A stretch of 64,000 nucleotides of DNA from Pictodentalium vernedei (taxonomy: Eukaryota > Mollusca > Scaphopoda > Dentaliida > Dentaliidae): contig CM062291.1 in assembly GCA_031216915.1 (NCBI GenBank), positions 29,875,023-29,939,022 on the forward strand, in the 5' to 3' direction. Below the pieces are notes generated by a model, which did not search any database, was not told the origin of the DNA, and worked only from the letters and a program-made list of their open reading frames with translations. Shown here one piece after another: positions 10,565 through 22,495 of this stretch. Position numbers and translations under genes: made by a program. The number at the start of each line of letters is the position of its first letter. Positions within the stretch are counted from its first letter, which is position 1.

Positions 10565-10707
10565 ATGCGACGACGACAGCTAAATACAACCAAAACATTT
10601 AATGATCAGGTTGAGGAAATTTGGAAAGCATATGAAGAGAGATCGATTACACCAAGACAGACACTTCTAAAATGTGCAAAATTAATTTCTAAAACCGTCT
10701 CCAAGTA
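10565..10707 (+). pseudogene. C-terminal fragment of an unidentified transposase-like protein (tail b)
   Basis: A 47-codon frame starts MRRRQLN and carries VEEIWKAYEERSITPRQTLL, then KCAKLISKTVSK and a stop. W, Y (+3), I-T and L-L-K-C-A-K line up with the frames ending at 845 (plus) and 16244 (minus). A GGGACGG-type array starts 35 bp downstream. The fragment is too short to be a gene by itself; I read it as the retained 3' end of a transposase gene in a deleted element. Family unknown. Confidence 0.5.
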
Positions 10708-10741
10708 GACCTAATTACAGTAACTTCGACATACATGTATT

Positions 10742-10978
10742 CAACTGGGGACGGGTTGGGTAAATTAGTGGGTATGGTTTGGGTAAAATAGTGGGGACGG
10801 TTCGGTTTTGGGACGGTTCGGGTTACGTCGGCCAATTGGAGTAACTGACCCAGGGGACGGTTTGGGTAAAATAGTGGAGACGGTTCGGGTTACGTCGGCC
10901 AACTGGAGTAACTGACCCAAGGGACGGTTTGGGTAAAATAGTGTGGGGACGGTTCGGCTTGGGGACGGTTTGGGTGCA
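10742..10978 (+). repeat. GGGACGGTT(T/C)GGG array with ~79-bp higher-order unit
   Basis: GGGGACGGTTTGGGTAAAAT-like and GGGACGGTTCGGGTTACGTC-like words alternate. A unit of ~79 bp including GGCCAA(T/C)TGGAGTAACTGA is repeated twice. It directly follows tail b. The G-G-G-A-C-G core matches the other transposon-end arrays here. Confidence 0.8.
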
Positions 10979-10984
10979 TCCCCC

Positions 10985-12025
10985 TAGCATCGACGAGCAA
11001 CTGTCAGCTTCTCAACATTCTAACTTTGTCAGCTCCTCAACATTCTAACTCTGTGTTCAAGCTCCGCTCAAGCAGGGTTATACAGCGGTTGAAGACAGGT
11101 GCACCATCGACGTGCAGTACGCCTTAGTACACGGCGTCATCGCGCCACCATGTTGGCAACCGTCTTGATTTCACCATTTCTGTATTGTCGTCACAATCCG
11201 TCAAGATCTTTGTCAAAAGCTGCGTATTTCTTCCTCAGCTCTGTTCACAAATCTGGGACAGCAACTTGCATTCCCTTGGAACTTCAAAGCCATGGCATTT
11301 TGTCACCTATCGTATAAACAAGATGCCTTGAAACTGAACTGCTGAGTGTGAAATTTCGTGGAAACTCATGAATGTGAACGAATACTTTTCACAAAGGTAT
11401 ATACTTTAGTATTTCATATCTATATTCACCAGATTAATATTAAATATAAAGACATTTTCTAAACATAAATAACTCAGAAAAAAACGATTTTAAAGTGAGA
11501 CGACTCGGCCTCTTAGGGGGCTCAAACGTCCCAGGGTGGACGTCCTGTAATTCTACAGAAAACGGCTTGGGGACGGTTTGGGTGCATCCCCCGAGCATCG
11601 ACGAGCAACTGTCAGCTTCTCAACATTCTAACTTTGTCAGCTCCTCAACATCCTAACTCTGTTCAAGCTCCGCTCAAGCAGGGTTATACAGCGGTTGAAG
11701 ACAGGTGCACCATCGACGTGCAGTACGCCTTAGTACACGGCGCCACCATGTTGGCAACCGTAATATTAAATATAAAGACATTTTCTAAACATAAATAACT
11801 CAGAAAAAAACGATTTTAAAGTGAGACGACTCGGCCTCTTAAGGGGCTCAAACGTCCCAGGGTGGAACGTCCTGTAATCCTACAGAAAACGGCTTGGGGA
11901 CGGTTTGTGTGCATCCCCCGAGCATCGACAAGCAACTGTCAGCTTCTCAACATTCTAACTTTGTCAGCTCCTCAACATTCTGTCAAACGTCCCAGGGTGG
12001 AACGTCCTGTAATCCTACAGAAAAC
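10985..12025. repeat. Tandem, unequal triplication containing an antisense SINE piece
   Basis: The block running from GAGCATCGACGAGCAACTGT through a reversed SINE body (GCACCATCGACGTGCAGTAC) to GACGACTCGGCCTCTTA and AAACGTCCCAGGGTGGA occurs as a long copy (10985-11575), a copy lacking ~270 bp (11590-11905) and a short remnant (11915-12025). High identity implies recent tandem duplication, perhaps by unequal exchange. Confidence 0.8.
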
Positions 12026-12459
12026 TGGAGGCCTGCATAATCCATCATCCATGACCGTCGGAATTAAGGATTATGGACGATTCGCACCATGTACGATTCG
12101 GACCAGATGTTTTTTGGACGATTCGGACCATATCTATGGATGATTCGGACCAGATTTCTGGACGATTCGGACCATGCTTATGGACGATTCGGACCATGTT
12201 CATGGACGATTCGGACCATGTTTATGGACGATTCGGACATAGTTCTTTGGCGGGTGGGATCAAGTTTGGGGGAGGTTTGGAGCATGTTTCTAAGCCATAT
12301 GGACCAAATTATGAGACGGTTGACTGATTCGGGGTGAGCAATAAAAAAAAACAACAACTAATGCCAAAGAAGATTAAGCATACTTTTATTCTAGTCAAAA
12401 GCAGGTAACTCTCATATTACAAAAACCGAAATGACATTACGTGTACACTCCATATAAAA

Positions 12460-12513
12460 CCGCACTTCGCGTACCCAACTTTTTGCGTAGAAAAGTGGGG
12501 TACCCAAGTGCGG
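12460..12513. repeat. Imperfect hairpin next to the 25-bp inverted repeat
   Basis: CCGCACTTCGCGTACCCAAC is mirrored, with a few mismatches, by GTGGGGTACCCAAGTGCGG after an 8-10-nt loop. It immediately adjoins the left copy of the 25-bp inverted repeat. Confidence 0.6.
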
Positions 12514-12611
12514 TTAGGAGAGAAGCATTACATAATCAATTAGTGCTCGACGAGAAATTTCTTCCAGAGTTGGAACCTGATTAGCAATATTAGTCTTCAG
12601 TCAGTGAATTT

Positions 12612-13201
12612 CTAAAACCTGCATTTCATAAAATAATGACATAAAAATATTATATCTGTCTTTTCCAGATCATTGTACCCCGGAATAATGTCCGCTTTTA
12701 AACAATTCGCCCAATATTTTTCGAGATATTTAACTTGTTTCCGTATTAAAATAAAATGTTTTGCCGATATGTCATTTGGATTCCCCCCTGTATAATTAAA
12801 GGTAAGTTTATCGCCATCGAACATGATCTTGTCCACCTTCATTCTCGAAACATTTCATCGAGACATTTTTAAATAAAATTACCGAATAGAGGAAGTATTT
12901 TAAAATAAAACAAATTCTGTGCGTTGCTATGTTTTTTAGAACAATAATGTGACAGTCTCGGCGATACATCCTGTCTTTACGAAGAGCGGCCCCTATTTTT
13001 CAGACTCGGAATCATTACGAACTCGGCATATGATTTAATATCATTGCAGATAAGCTGCTTCACGTTTACCTCAGTAATTATTTTTGACGAACTAAATTGA
13101 GAATGAAACAGAATTAATAAATAAATCCATCTGCTCCTTCCGGTCATTTTCGTAACAACTTGGGTTGATTTTTTCAAATTACGTTCAGTCTTCGGAATCA
13201 T
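12612..13201 (-). other. Two short unrecognised minus-strand frames inside the 12-17 kb element
   Basis: The frames 12842-12612 (begins MKVDKIMFDGDKLTFNY) and 13201-12977 (begins MIPKTERNLKKSTQVV) are 76 and 74 codons long. They have the composition of real protein rather than simple repeat, but I recognise no domain. They could be remnants of the element's own gene, running in the same direction as tail c. Weak. Confidence 0.2.
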
Positions 13202-13229
13202 GAAATTTTAGAAGAAGAGACATACGAAT

Positions 13230-16200
13230 CATGGCCTTCGGTAAACAAATTTATAGTGTAGTTTAGGAAGTGGAAGGCACCCACAATGGGATTTTCTTGT
13301 CAACTTCCAATATCTGAAAAAGGCATGAAAAATTGGTGGCGTCACTGGGGGCCGGGGGAGGGGTAGGTATTTGCCCCTTAAACACAGATTTTGCCCACAT
13401 TTGCTTCCCACGTCCATAACACACACACACACAAACTCTCTCTCTCTCTCTGTCTCTATCCCCCCACCCCACCCCACCCCCGTAACCATGGCGTATTCAC
13501 GCCTCCCGTGAGTCAACGATCGACAGTATAATCTCTCCACTTTTAAATCTGATCCGCCGCGCCTGGAAAAATTCTCCCTTAAAATTTTATATATTTTCCT
13601 TTTTTTACAGCTTGTGGCCCTCATTAACGGGGGAGGGGAGCATTCCAATGAGGGGCCATAAACTATGTGACTGAAACAAAATATGGAAATTCACTAAATT
13701 CACAACGCCAATGGCCGAATTTGGCCAGCACTCAGGCTATACAAAAATCTGCATTCAAATTTTATTATGTTTAAGTTTTTGTTTCAAAAACATAGCTTAT
13801 GACCCTTCATTGGAACGAGCTAGTGGATTTTGAGTCTTTCCATTGAGGGGTCCCAAGCTCTGTTTTGAGACAAAAAAATTCAAATTTTTAGTTGTTATTA
13901 AAGAATTTATCTAGCAAGTGCCACCTGGTCCTGTAGGCGGGTGGAGACTATTGGATCACCGGATTTATCTTCCTAGCATTTGGTACGTTTTTTCTTGGAA
14001 ATAGTATGTTTATTTTCGTGGCTGGAAACTGGGTAGACTGATAACATTTTGGCCAGACGCTGTCGTCTGTATGTTGGTGTTTTGGTAATAATAATTCTCC
14101 CCAGCTAGCATGGGTTTCTTTTCAATAGATGCTTCAAATGCTTCGGCCCTTTGACAGATTAATAAGTAAATTAGCCTTAGAAAAGGTGTTGAACATATGA
14201 CATACCAGTATACAATTATGCTCAATTAGTTACTTCTGTTCAGTGGCGTGTTAAATTAAATCCTTTGTTTGTTGTTAATCCCCAAGAAAATGTTAAAAGA
14301 AACGAAACACTTGCTATGTTTCATCATATCACATCCCCCAAATATAAAAATATTCACAGGAAACATTTTTAAAATCTCCTGAAAGTTAGTGCTTGCGCGG
14401 TCTCGAGTCCAATGATATTAGCTACAAATAAGAGACTTCATTAGTTGAAACTTTGGATATTTAGTGCTTAACACGATGTCTTGATCAAGTAGTCCAATAA
14501 TATTAGCTATGAACACGCGTCTCATCAAGCTTTATTTATTTTTTATTATTTGTTGCTAATATTATTGGTGGACTGTTTCATTATCCACATCATAGTATGA
14601 TGCCGCAACACTACCACCGAGTTAGGGTGAGAACGGTTTGAGTTTCGCCGAATTGAATAGAGCATGCGTTTTGGCCCTAATCTTTTCAAAATCAGCCCCC
14701 CTCCCCCTCCAAAAAAAAGAATGAGAGCCAAAACTCGTTTTATCACCAATATCAGTCACCGCTGATATGACCGATTCCCCGGGTTGAATAAGATGTCACA
14801 ACGTTGTTCTCATGACCATAAACTCAAGTAATGTATTCCTGGGTGGCGTCATTTCGTTCCCGTGGGGACATACTTCATTGATCGGAATGGTCCCGAGTTG
14901 AATTATGATACCGTGTTTTGAAGTAGCTCCAGGAAAAAGATGAGAGAAGCATGGATCGGGTTTACCCAAATTGGATCTGATCCGTGTTTTGAAGATAATC
15001 TCCCCCCGGGTTTGGGGTTCCATAGCGGCTGTCAGATAGAATAAAAAATGTGTTTTAATTTTTACATTTGGGGGGATTATCATGTTATATCCCGGGCGAA
15101 AAGCAGATAAATTGCCAGTATGTTCAAAAAGAAAAATGTGTAGTTATCTGTACCCGTCCATTTCGGTTGAGAATCAGAATGTTTTTTTCAACAACAATGA
15201 CCTCGATTAAGCGAGTTCAGACTATTTTATATCATGTAAATCCAATAGATGGAAGAGCCACACTGCTTCACGGGATCGTCAAAATTCACATTTTTTTAAA
15301 AGATTTATTAGAACACAAAACGTGAATTATTGGACCGATTTTCACATTTAAAGGATTCTTTTGATCCAGAAAATTCTCTCCAAAAATATTTCAGGCACAG
15401 AAAAAGGATTTAGTGAAGAAAACTTATCATGTAAATTGCGAGGTGTTTTCCCAATCAACACTGATTAATGAGTAAATAACTGCTGTTATATAATCTTACA
15501 TAACGCACTCAGTCGACATTGGAATAATTTTTTTATATGGAGTGTACACGTAATGAAAAGATTATAATACATAGATATAAATGCTGCAGACATATAGCAC
15601 AATTTATTTGAACAGGAAACATGTAAAGACTACATAAATATCGGTAAAAGGGAGGTAGTACATGGATTTTGGGCGAAAATTGAAAGAGACCAGGGAAAGG
15701 TCCGCCAAATGCGTGGAGACCCGATGTAAAAAGAATGCAAGTCCGTATGAAGAGTAGTCCCGCCTTACTACAATTGCGCGAAATAATAGTGCGTGGTCTA
15801 ACAGTTCTAGGAATAGATGTCCACGGCAGTCACTAAATACAAAGTAAAAAATAACATAAACAGTACAAGTCAAAATACACTGATGACACCAGGGCTCTGG
15901 CATTATTTTTTGAAAAAAATTCAGATGTTTTCCATAAATAATCTCAAAACCAGCTGTTTATATTATAAACGACTATAAACCATATAGCGGTTACGTTACC
16001 CCCACCCCCAGTGTATTTGGCAGCCAAGATGACTGCCCCCAGTCCAGTTGACAGACAGGGCAACTGCCCCCAGTCCAATTGTTAGCCCCCACACCTCCCC
16101 GCCCCACCCTGCATCTTACTACTTATTTTGACTTGTACTGTCTATCTAGCACAGGCATAGCACAATTCAATGGAATAAAATGCACTTTCACATGGTAATT

Positions 16201-16243
16201 TATGTAAATATTACATACAATGTTTAAACACATTTTACTCAAC
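13230..16243. other. Gene-free interior of the 12-17 kb element
   Basis: Contains a CA/CT microsatellite (13418-13465), fragments of the palindromic TTAA MITE family near 13620-13660 and 13790-13880, and an imperfect hairpin at ~14495-14580. No coding region was recognised. Confidence 0.5.
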
Positions 16244-16480
16244 TCAACATGGACAATACATTTTACTACACTTTTTTAGAAAGTCATTGGTTGTAATTTC
16301 CTTTTTAGCATACCTTTCCCACAATTTCATCAATTTCCCTTGAGTGATTTCTGTCTGTTTCTGTTGGATTCGTTTCAGTTTTCCTTCTTTAATCAATTTG
16401 CATTGGGATGGGATAGCGCGTGCCTCATCATACAATAGTGTAATAAGAAAGGTAAAAGGGCAGGTTTGCCTTTTTTGCAA
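16244..16480 (-). pseudogene. C-terminal fragment of an unidentified transposase-like protein (tail c)
   Basis: The frame ends ...MKLWERYAKKEITTNDFL then KKCSKMYCPC and a stop. It shares W-x-x-Y, I-T-T and F-L-K-K-C-S-K with tails a and b. The upstream ~45 residues are basic and glutamine/lysine-rich (KRIQQKQTEITQGK). Unlike a and b it lies ~660 bp inside a defined element (12068-17143), which ties the motif to that element's gene. The rest of the gene is missing or too decayed to see. Confidence 0.5.
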
Positions 16481-17152
16481 TGCGATTTATTCTATGGTGC
16501 CACCCCTCCAAATCATTGTTGGTCTTATGGATCTGCCATAAACACTCCAGGTTGAAATGGACCAAGTCATACTATCCAACCAGTTTGACTGGACATATTC
16601 AAAGATGCACCAGCACGGGGTTAATAAATATCCAAATGCTCCAAAAGAGTATGGAAAAATATGCCCAATAAAACACACCACATTTGATATCGTGTATTTT
16701 CTTAGGCATCTTTTTAGAATACTTGGATATTTATTAACCCTGTTCTGGGATAGTTAGGTAGAAATTAGTTCATTTTAAGTTTCAATTCTTCATTATTTCT
16801 TACATAATATCTTGGCATCCTGCTCTTACCTCAATTAGCAGTACCTTTAAACGTGTGTGAATGATATAATTAATCTCATAAAATGATTATTGGATAAATA
16901 ATACAAATACAGTTATTTTGTCATGACTGTGGGACTTGAAATTCCGTTCCTTTGTCCTGACGAATCGCACTCTATAATTACGAACAAGATTATCTGTTGT
17001 GATAACCGCAAACAATACATCGGTATACATCAGAAATCTGGTCCGAATCGTCCAGAAATCTTGTCCGAATCGTCCATAGATCTGGTCCGAATCGTCCAAA
17101 AAAATCTGGTCCGAATCGTACATGGTCCGAATCGTCCATATACCGGAATTAA

Positions 17153-19619
17153 CACCTAGTCTCTGTGCTAGTTTTCAAACCTCCACCGCATCTCTTGGTA
17201 ACATTGCCCTTTTAATCGCCGTGTTCTATTTTGGGTTCTTTTATTAGCTTTTGAATTCTTTGTGCTATCTCTTCTGTTCTTTTCGGTGAATCGTCACACC
17301 TGGGAGAAACGGTTGAGGGACGAAACGACTCAGACCCTCTAAGAATTATGAAGTCTGCAAGGATCCTGTCATGCATCTACCGAATTTCCGATGTTTTTCG
17401 TTTCAGCGCAATCCCTCCAGGTATCATTTTAGCGAGTCATAGCGGGCTTGAAACACTTCCTCTATTTATATTCTGGAGTTGTAGTAAATGAGCGCGACTA
17501 CAGTAAGGGAAGTAACAAGTTTTAATTATGTCGCCTATTTTCGCAGGTGCGACAATTTACGGCCACCTCTGACTGCTTCCACCGCGGCTGCATTGGTAAC
17601 AGGTCGATCCGACCCCAAAGACGATCCGTCCCCAGCCGATCCGACCTCAGCTGTTTCCACACCCCAGACGATTCGTCCCCAGATGTCAGACCCGGCTTCA
17701 TGCACAGTAGCGACAACACAAGTTTTTTGCATTTTTTCCAGAAAACTAACCAATGTACCTATTTTAGGAAAGCTCTAGCACTGTTAAAACTACAACCAAC
17801 ATTTTTGGGGGGAACTGGAAAAAAGAAAAAAAAAATTCCATGTTTTTGGGTCGGGACGGCAGCTTTTTTTGTCTGTCAAAATCACTAAGTCCACACATGG
17901 ATGTCATGCAGTTACTCTTTGCTCAAAATTTCATACTTTGAGATGTGTCAAGTGTGGTAACAGTTAATATTGCAATATATATTACCTGTATTAGAGAAGT
18001 ATCTTCAGATCACCTGCCTGATATTCCTTCATCAGCTGGTATGTGTATATAGCGATGTCCATCATGTCCCCTGAGTATTTTATATTGTACCAGTCTGGAT
18101 ATCCCCTTGCAAACATGCATGATTAGTTTTTGTCACAACCTCTACCAGGGGCGTAGCTATGGGCGGACTGGGGACAAGCCCTCAAAAGTTTGTTGCCCCC
18201 CCCCCCCCCCCCCCAAAAACAAAAATGGTTGACGTGAACAATGAGGGAGAATGTTGGCTGATCGGCGTGCCTGTAAATGCTCTCAGGTGCTAACAAAATG
18301 CTTGGAAATCGCTCCTAGAGCGCTGAAATATGAAATATTTTCCAGGGGGGGGGGTGCAGACCCCCCCACCCCCATCTATGGGAGGGTACACCCCCTCCCG
18401 TACCCAACCCCTCCTCAGGCCTTCAGGAGATGCGTTCGGCATCTCAACCCAGGAATCCCCATGTAAAGCTCATTTCATCCTAGCAGAATGTCTCAAACAA
18501 CCAGTTGGGCCGTTCCGTCATCTCTGCGTACATCTTAACATAATGCTAAAATAGTATCATTCTTTCTTTCTTTCTTCATATAATTGCTGCCTTCAACAGG
18601 TTGATGATTATGCAATGAATTCAGGGGGTTGTGGGATGAATCTCTTCAGCTCCCCTCTAGGCTACCACAGATAGATCTTTAGCATGCACAGGGTGTGTCT
18701 CTCCCTGCACAGAGGTCAGCCATTTTACGTCCCCACCCGATAGGACGGTACACTGTGGCAACATCAACCCCGAAATTGATGCTGACAGAGGGTGTTTGGT
18801 CAATACGGAACCTCTCCCCGACCGTGGATTAAATACACGAACATGGGTTACACACTTAAATTTGCAGGACTTTGCGCAAATTTTTAACTCTGGTAGGCTT
18901 GTGGTAAACTGCTACCTTTCAGCTAGAAATGTGGGGCCGAATCTTCCAGGGCAGCATCGTTTTGGGGCAGATTCTACCTGGGGTCGAATCGCCATGTATC
19001 CCACTGTGGCAGGGTAGTTGCTTTTGATGAGCCATAACACCATGAAATTGAAAACCAAAATGGACATAAATATATTCACCATGTAGGGAATGGAATTATC
19101 TATCACATCCCTCGTGTGTTATTGGGAGTTATTGAATATTTGTTGACGTTTTCCATGCACGAAAATAGGCTATGTTTCGTTGATCAATACAAATATAAAA
19201 ATCACAAACCTTGAAATATGACCCAATAAAAAATAAACAATGATGTTTAAAATATATTGTTAGTTATTTGTTTTCAAGGTATTCATCGTCTAAGTGTTTT
19301 CGTAATCACAATGGGAATCGATGGGGTCATTTGTTTATCTCAAAATGGTGGCCCCCATGACGCGATTCCAACAAAAAATTATTCATTTATCGGCGACAGA
19401 ATATCAACTTACAGTCACTTAAATTTGTATTAAGCACTTTCTGTGAGTTTATATACATGTTATTCCTCAAACTTTTGTTTAGGTTTCCCGTACTTTGTTG
19501 AATTTTGGTCTATTTACTGCTCATAAACTTACACGTTTTGCACTATGACAGATATCGTAACCGGAAGTGGCCAACAGTTGTTGTCGCTATGCACAGTTCA
19601 TTAGTTGTGAGTCTGTGAC
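17153..19619. other. No gene; patches of GACGATCCGTCCCC-type repeats and simple sequence
   Basis: At 17600-17690 the words CGATCCGACC, GACGATCCGTCCCC and GACGATTCGTCCCC recur; at 18930-18985 GGGGCCGAATCTTCC and GGGGTCGAATCG. Both resemble the transposon-end arrays but have no inverted partner. Runs of C (~18196) and C/G-rich simple sequence (18346-18415) follow an AGGGGCGTAGCTA word often seen at MITE ends. Confidence 0.4.
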
Positions 19620-20072
19620 AGGTTATGAACCACTAAATAAATCCCATTGACCACAGTGTTAACATTCCACTCTCTGTACAACACACCAAGTTGTTTTGAA
19701 AAAAAATACCTATACATTTACAGAGTACATCATCTCTTGAAAAAATTAAACTGGAAAAAAATATATGTTGCCACACCAAATTTCAGTTTAAATTTCGAAT
19801 TTTCACAACTACCGTATGGTCTTGCACTGAATGAATTTCACACTTTTTTCCCCATGCCTCATGTTTTTGAGAGATTCTCACACATTCCGGCACCAAATTA
19901 CAAACAAACTTATTAATCCTTTCTAAAGTGGAGGAATCAAAATTTTAATTAATGGTTTCAAAGTCAAAATATATTTAACCAATCAACTGATCAGCCCTAT
20001 TTAATCCTACTCACAACATTGGGTGTCAAACGCTCCAGGTCACGTGTTCACTTATTTAGTGGTTCATAACCT
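19620..20072. mobile_element. MITE with AGGTTATGAACCACTAAATAA inverted ends, copy 1
   Basis: The ends are AGGTTATGAACCACTAAAT... and its exact reverse complement over ~21 bp, total 453 bp. The whole unit is repeated in the same orientation at 22496-22950 with only a handful of differences. The 89-codon frame inside appears in both copies but starts within the flank-like end and resembles no known protein. Superfamily unknown; no clear target duplication. Confidence 0.8.
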
Positions 20073-22495
20073 AAAGAGATACCAAAGTTGATTACAATAT
20101 CTGTAATTTGGGATTTAAATTCAAAATAAAATACTACCAAATTGATTCCAAACATTTTTTTTTAAATTCGCTGTTTTTTTCTCTGACCTCACAGCATTTC
20201 ATTTAACCCATCCTGTTTTTTGAGTAAAAAAAAATCCTGATACATTTTCACCATTTCACTCATTATAATTAAACATGGTAAAAAAATCATTGAAAAAATA
20301 TTCTTCAAACTGACATCATTTTGAATCAATACATTAATAGATCAGCCTCATGTGTACCTCAAAGCCCAATTATTCTCAGATTACACTCAGTGCAAGAATA
20401 TTTTAACCCCTTCATTCTTCTCAAAATAAAGATGAAAAAATGTACTTTTCCTTCCTCAAATGTTTCTATATGGCACATATGTGCAGAGCAATACCACATG
20501 TGAGAGAAGCACACCTTGACTCAACATAACCATATAATTTGAGTGAAAAACAGAAACAAAGGAACAAGCAAGGGTTGCTATTTGACCTACACCGTACCAG
20601 CCAATTCAGTGAAAAAGCCACCCCCTTAATGCCTATGAGACCCTCCATCATAGTTTTAGTGACAGAAGTTTATAGTGTCTCCAGATGTATAACTTACAGA
20701 GATAAGAAGCATCTTAGAAATCAATAAATCACAGATATATTTTTTCTTATCACTGGCAGAGTGGCCTCCGAGTGGAAAATTCCCTCGGTAATGTGTTGCA
20801 AAGACAAAAATCTCCACATTTACCCTGCTCAAATGAAATATTTTATGGACAGCACAGGAATTTTGAGAGAAGTCAACCACATGACTCCTTGTATTATACT
20901 CATGGATGCCAGGAGCTGAATTCTAAATTAGCAGAAACAAATTGGAGGGGGGGGGGGGGGGGGGTGAGCAGAATAATAAAATCTTACAGATGACTCCAGA
21001 TATGTTTCAGAGGTCACGCAAATACATACAGTGGCATAGCACTTTTCCCCCCACTGGAAATGAGAACTATTGACCCAGTCTAGTTACTGTTAACCCTTTC
21101 CCCACCCCAGCCTATCACCACTTGTTTCACATTTTCAAAAAAAAAAATAGTTGTTGAACCCTCTTAGAATCAACAAAGGTGCTGATTCCAGAAAGATTCA
21201 ACAACATATTTTTACTAGAATATACCTGAAACATTAATCTAAGGAGTGGTTAGGTATCTCTATTTACCTTATTTATGATATAATATGTCATATTGACTGC
21301 TACATCATAACATTAACAGAAAGTAAATCTTAGTGAGACTACTTGGCAAAAAAATAATGGTTGAGAAACCAATAAAAATGACAAGAAGCAAAATTCAATT
21401 TTCAAGCGTATAGTTTGGGGAATGCGCTCTTTGTAAGGAACACAGTACTTAAGGCACACCCAGCGAGGATTGACAAAAACATTGCTACTGAATCTTGAGA
21501 TGAAAAGAGGAAAGAATTTTATACAATGTGAATGCTGCCATTGCAAAAACTGAAAAAAATTCAAGTTACCTACGGTGTCATGATTTTCAAATCACGAAAA
21601 CCTTTCTAGAATAGCGATTGGAATCTGATATTCAAAACACTTCAAGGCAGAGGGTATTTGCTCAGAAATAACTGGAATAAGCTTCCAATTGTCCCATCAA
21701 TCAAAGGGAGGTAATCCACTTTCAGTTTCTATCAAATAGAAAGGAAATTCAGCTGTCACATCATGAAAAATTCAAGTAACTCCATACATAAACTGCTCAC
21801 ATGGAGTGAAAACCTTCTGTACACCCCATTAACACAACATTTAATTCATTTCATAGGATGAAACAGGTTATTTCACATTTGATTCACTAACTGAGGTCCC
21901 CAAAACAAGAATAGTCTCCATTCTGTGCTGTTTCTGAGAACTTGGCATGTTAAAAATCACATATTTAGCACATTTATATAGATAGAGGGGGGTTAAAATG
22001 TCAGAATGAAAGAAAAGAGACTTGCAGTAGTTAGATGTGGGATGGGAGCTTAGGTGACATGTGGAAAACATGACAAATTTTATTAAATATGTTTCAAGGT
22101 AGCAATACAGTGCATTTAAACTCCAACCGGTATAGGGTTAAACAGATTCATTCTGCAGATATGGTTGTGTTTGTCACCATTATTTCGACTGTTCTACCTT
22201 GCAGTTGCCCCAAACAACTGGAAATTCAACCACTAACCAGCCAAACAATCTTTCCTCCTATCTCAGGTCACCTTGTTTATTCAGCAAGCATTTTATGCAT
22301 GCCAGGAAAGCAAAAAAGGCACTGTGTCGTGAAAATTGGGCATCCCACACCTCCAAAATAGCATTTTCCCAAAACTTTCAAACATATTACAAACCCAAAG
22401 TGCTTGAATTGAAAAATTTACAAGAACGGGGTATCCGAAAACAAAGAAATATCTTCAAATATCCCTCAACAACAGTTACAAGGAAATACTCCTTT
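20073..22495. other. AT-rich spacer between the two 453-bp MITE copies
   Basis: I see no conserved coding region. A long G-run lies at ~20946-20963. The longest frames are short and low in complexity. Confidence 0.5.

Larger units (their letters stand above)
12435..15555. repeat. Perfect 25-bp inverted repeat pair, 3.1 kb apart
   Basis: The 25 bases at 12435-12459 (starting CATTACGTGTACACTCC) are the exact reverse complement of 15531-15555. They may be ends of an element nested in 12068-17143, but no target duplication is visible outside them. Confidence 0.6.
12068..17143. mobile_element. 5.1-kb DNA transposon with repeat-built ~110-bp inverted ends and 9-bp duplication
   Basis: The left end (12068-12240) holds units of ~20-23 bp of the type TGGACGATTCGGACCA. 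The right end (17040-17143) holds the same units inverted, and the order of spacers (ATGTACGATTCGGACCAGAT, then a T-run, then TCTATGGA) is kept for ~110 bp. CGGAATTAA flanks both ends (12059-12067 and 17144-17152). The interior has a transposase-like tail (16480-16244, minus), two unrecognised minus-strand frames and long gene-free stretches, so it is defective or has taken insertions. The 9-bp duplication suggests Mutator-like or a related group; not proven. Confidence 0.8.

Noticed and set aside
13229-13648. 139-codon minus-strand frame
   Set aside because: Runs through CA/CT microsatellite and proline-rich simple sequence; no domain.
18147-18450. AGGGGCGTAGCTA start as a hAT MITE
   Set aside because: No matching right end or target duplication could be found.
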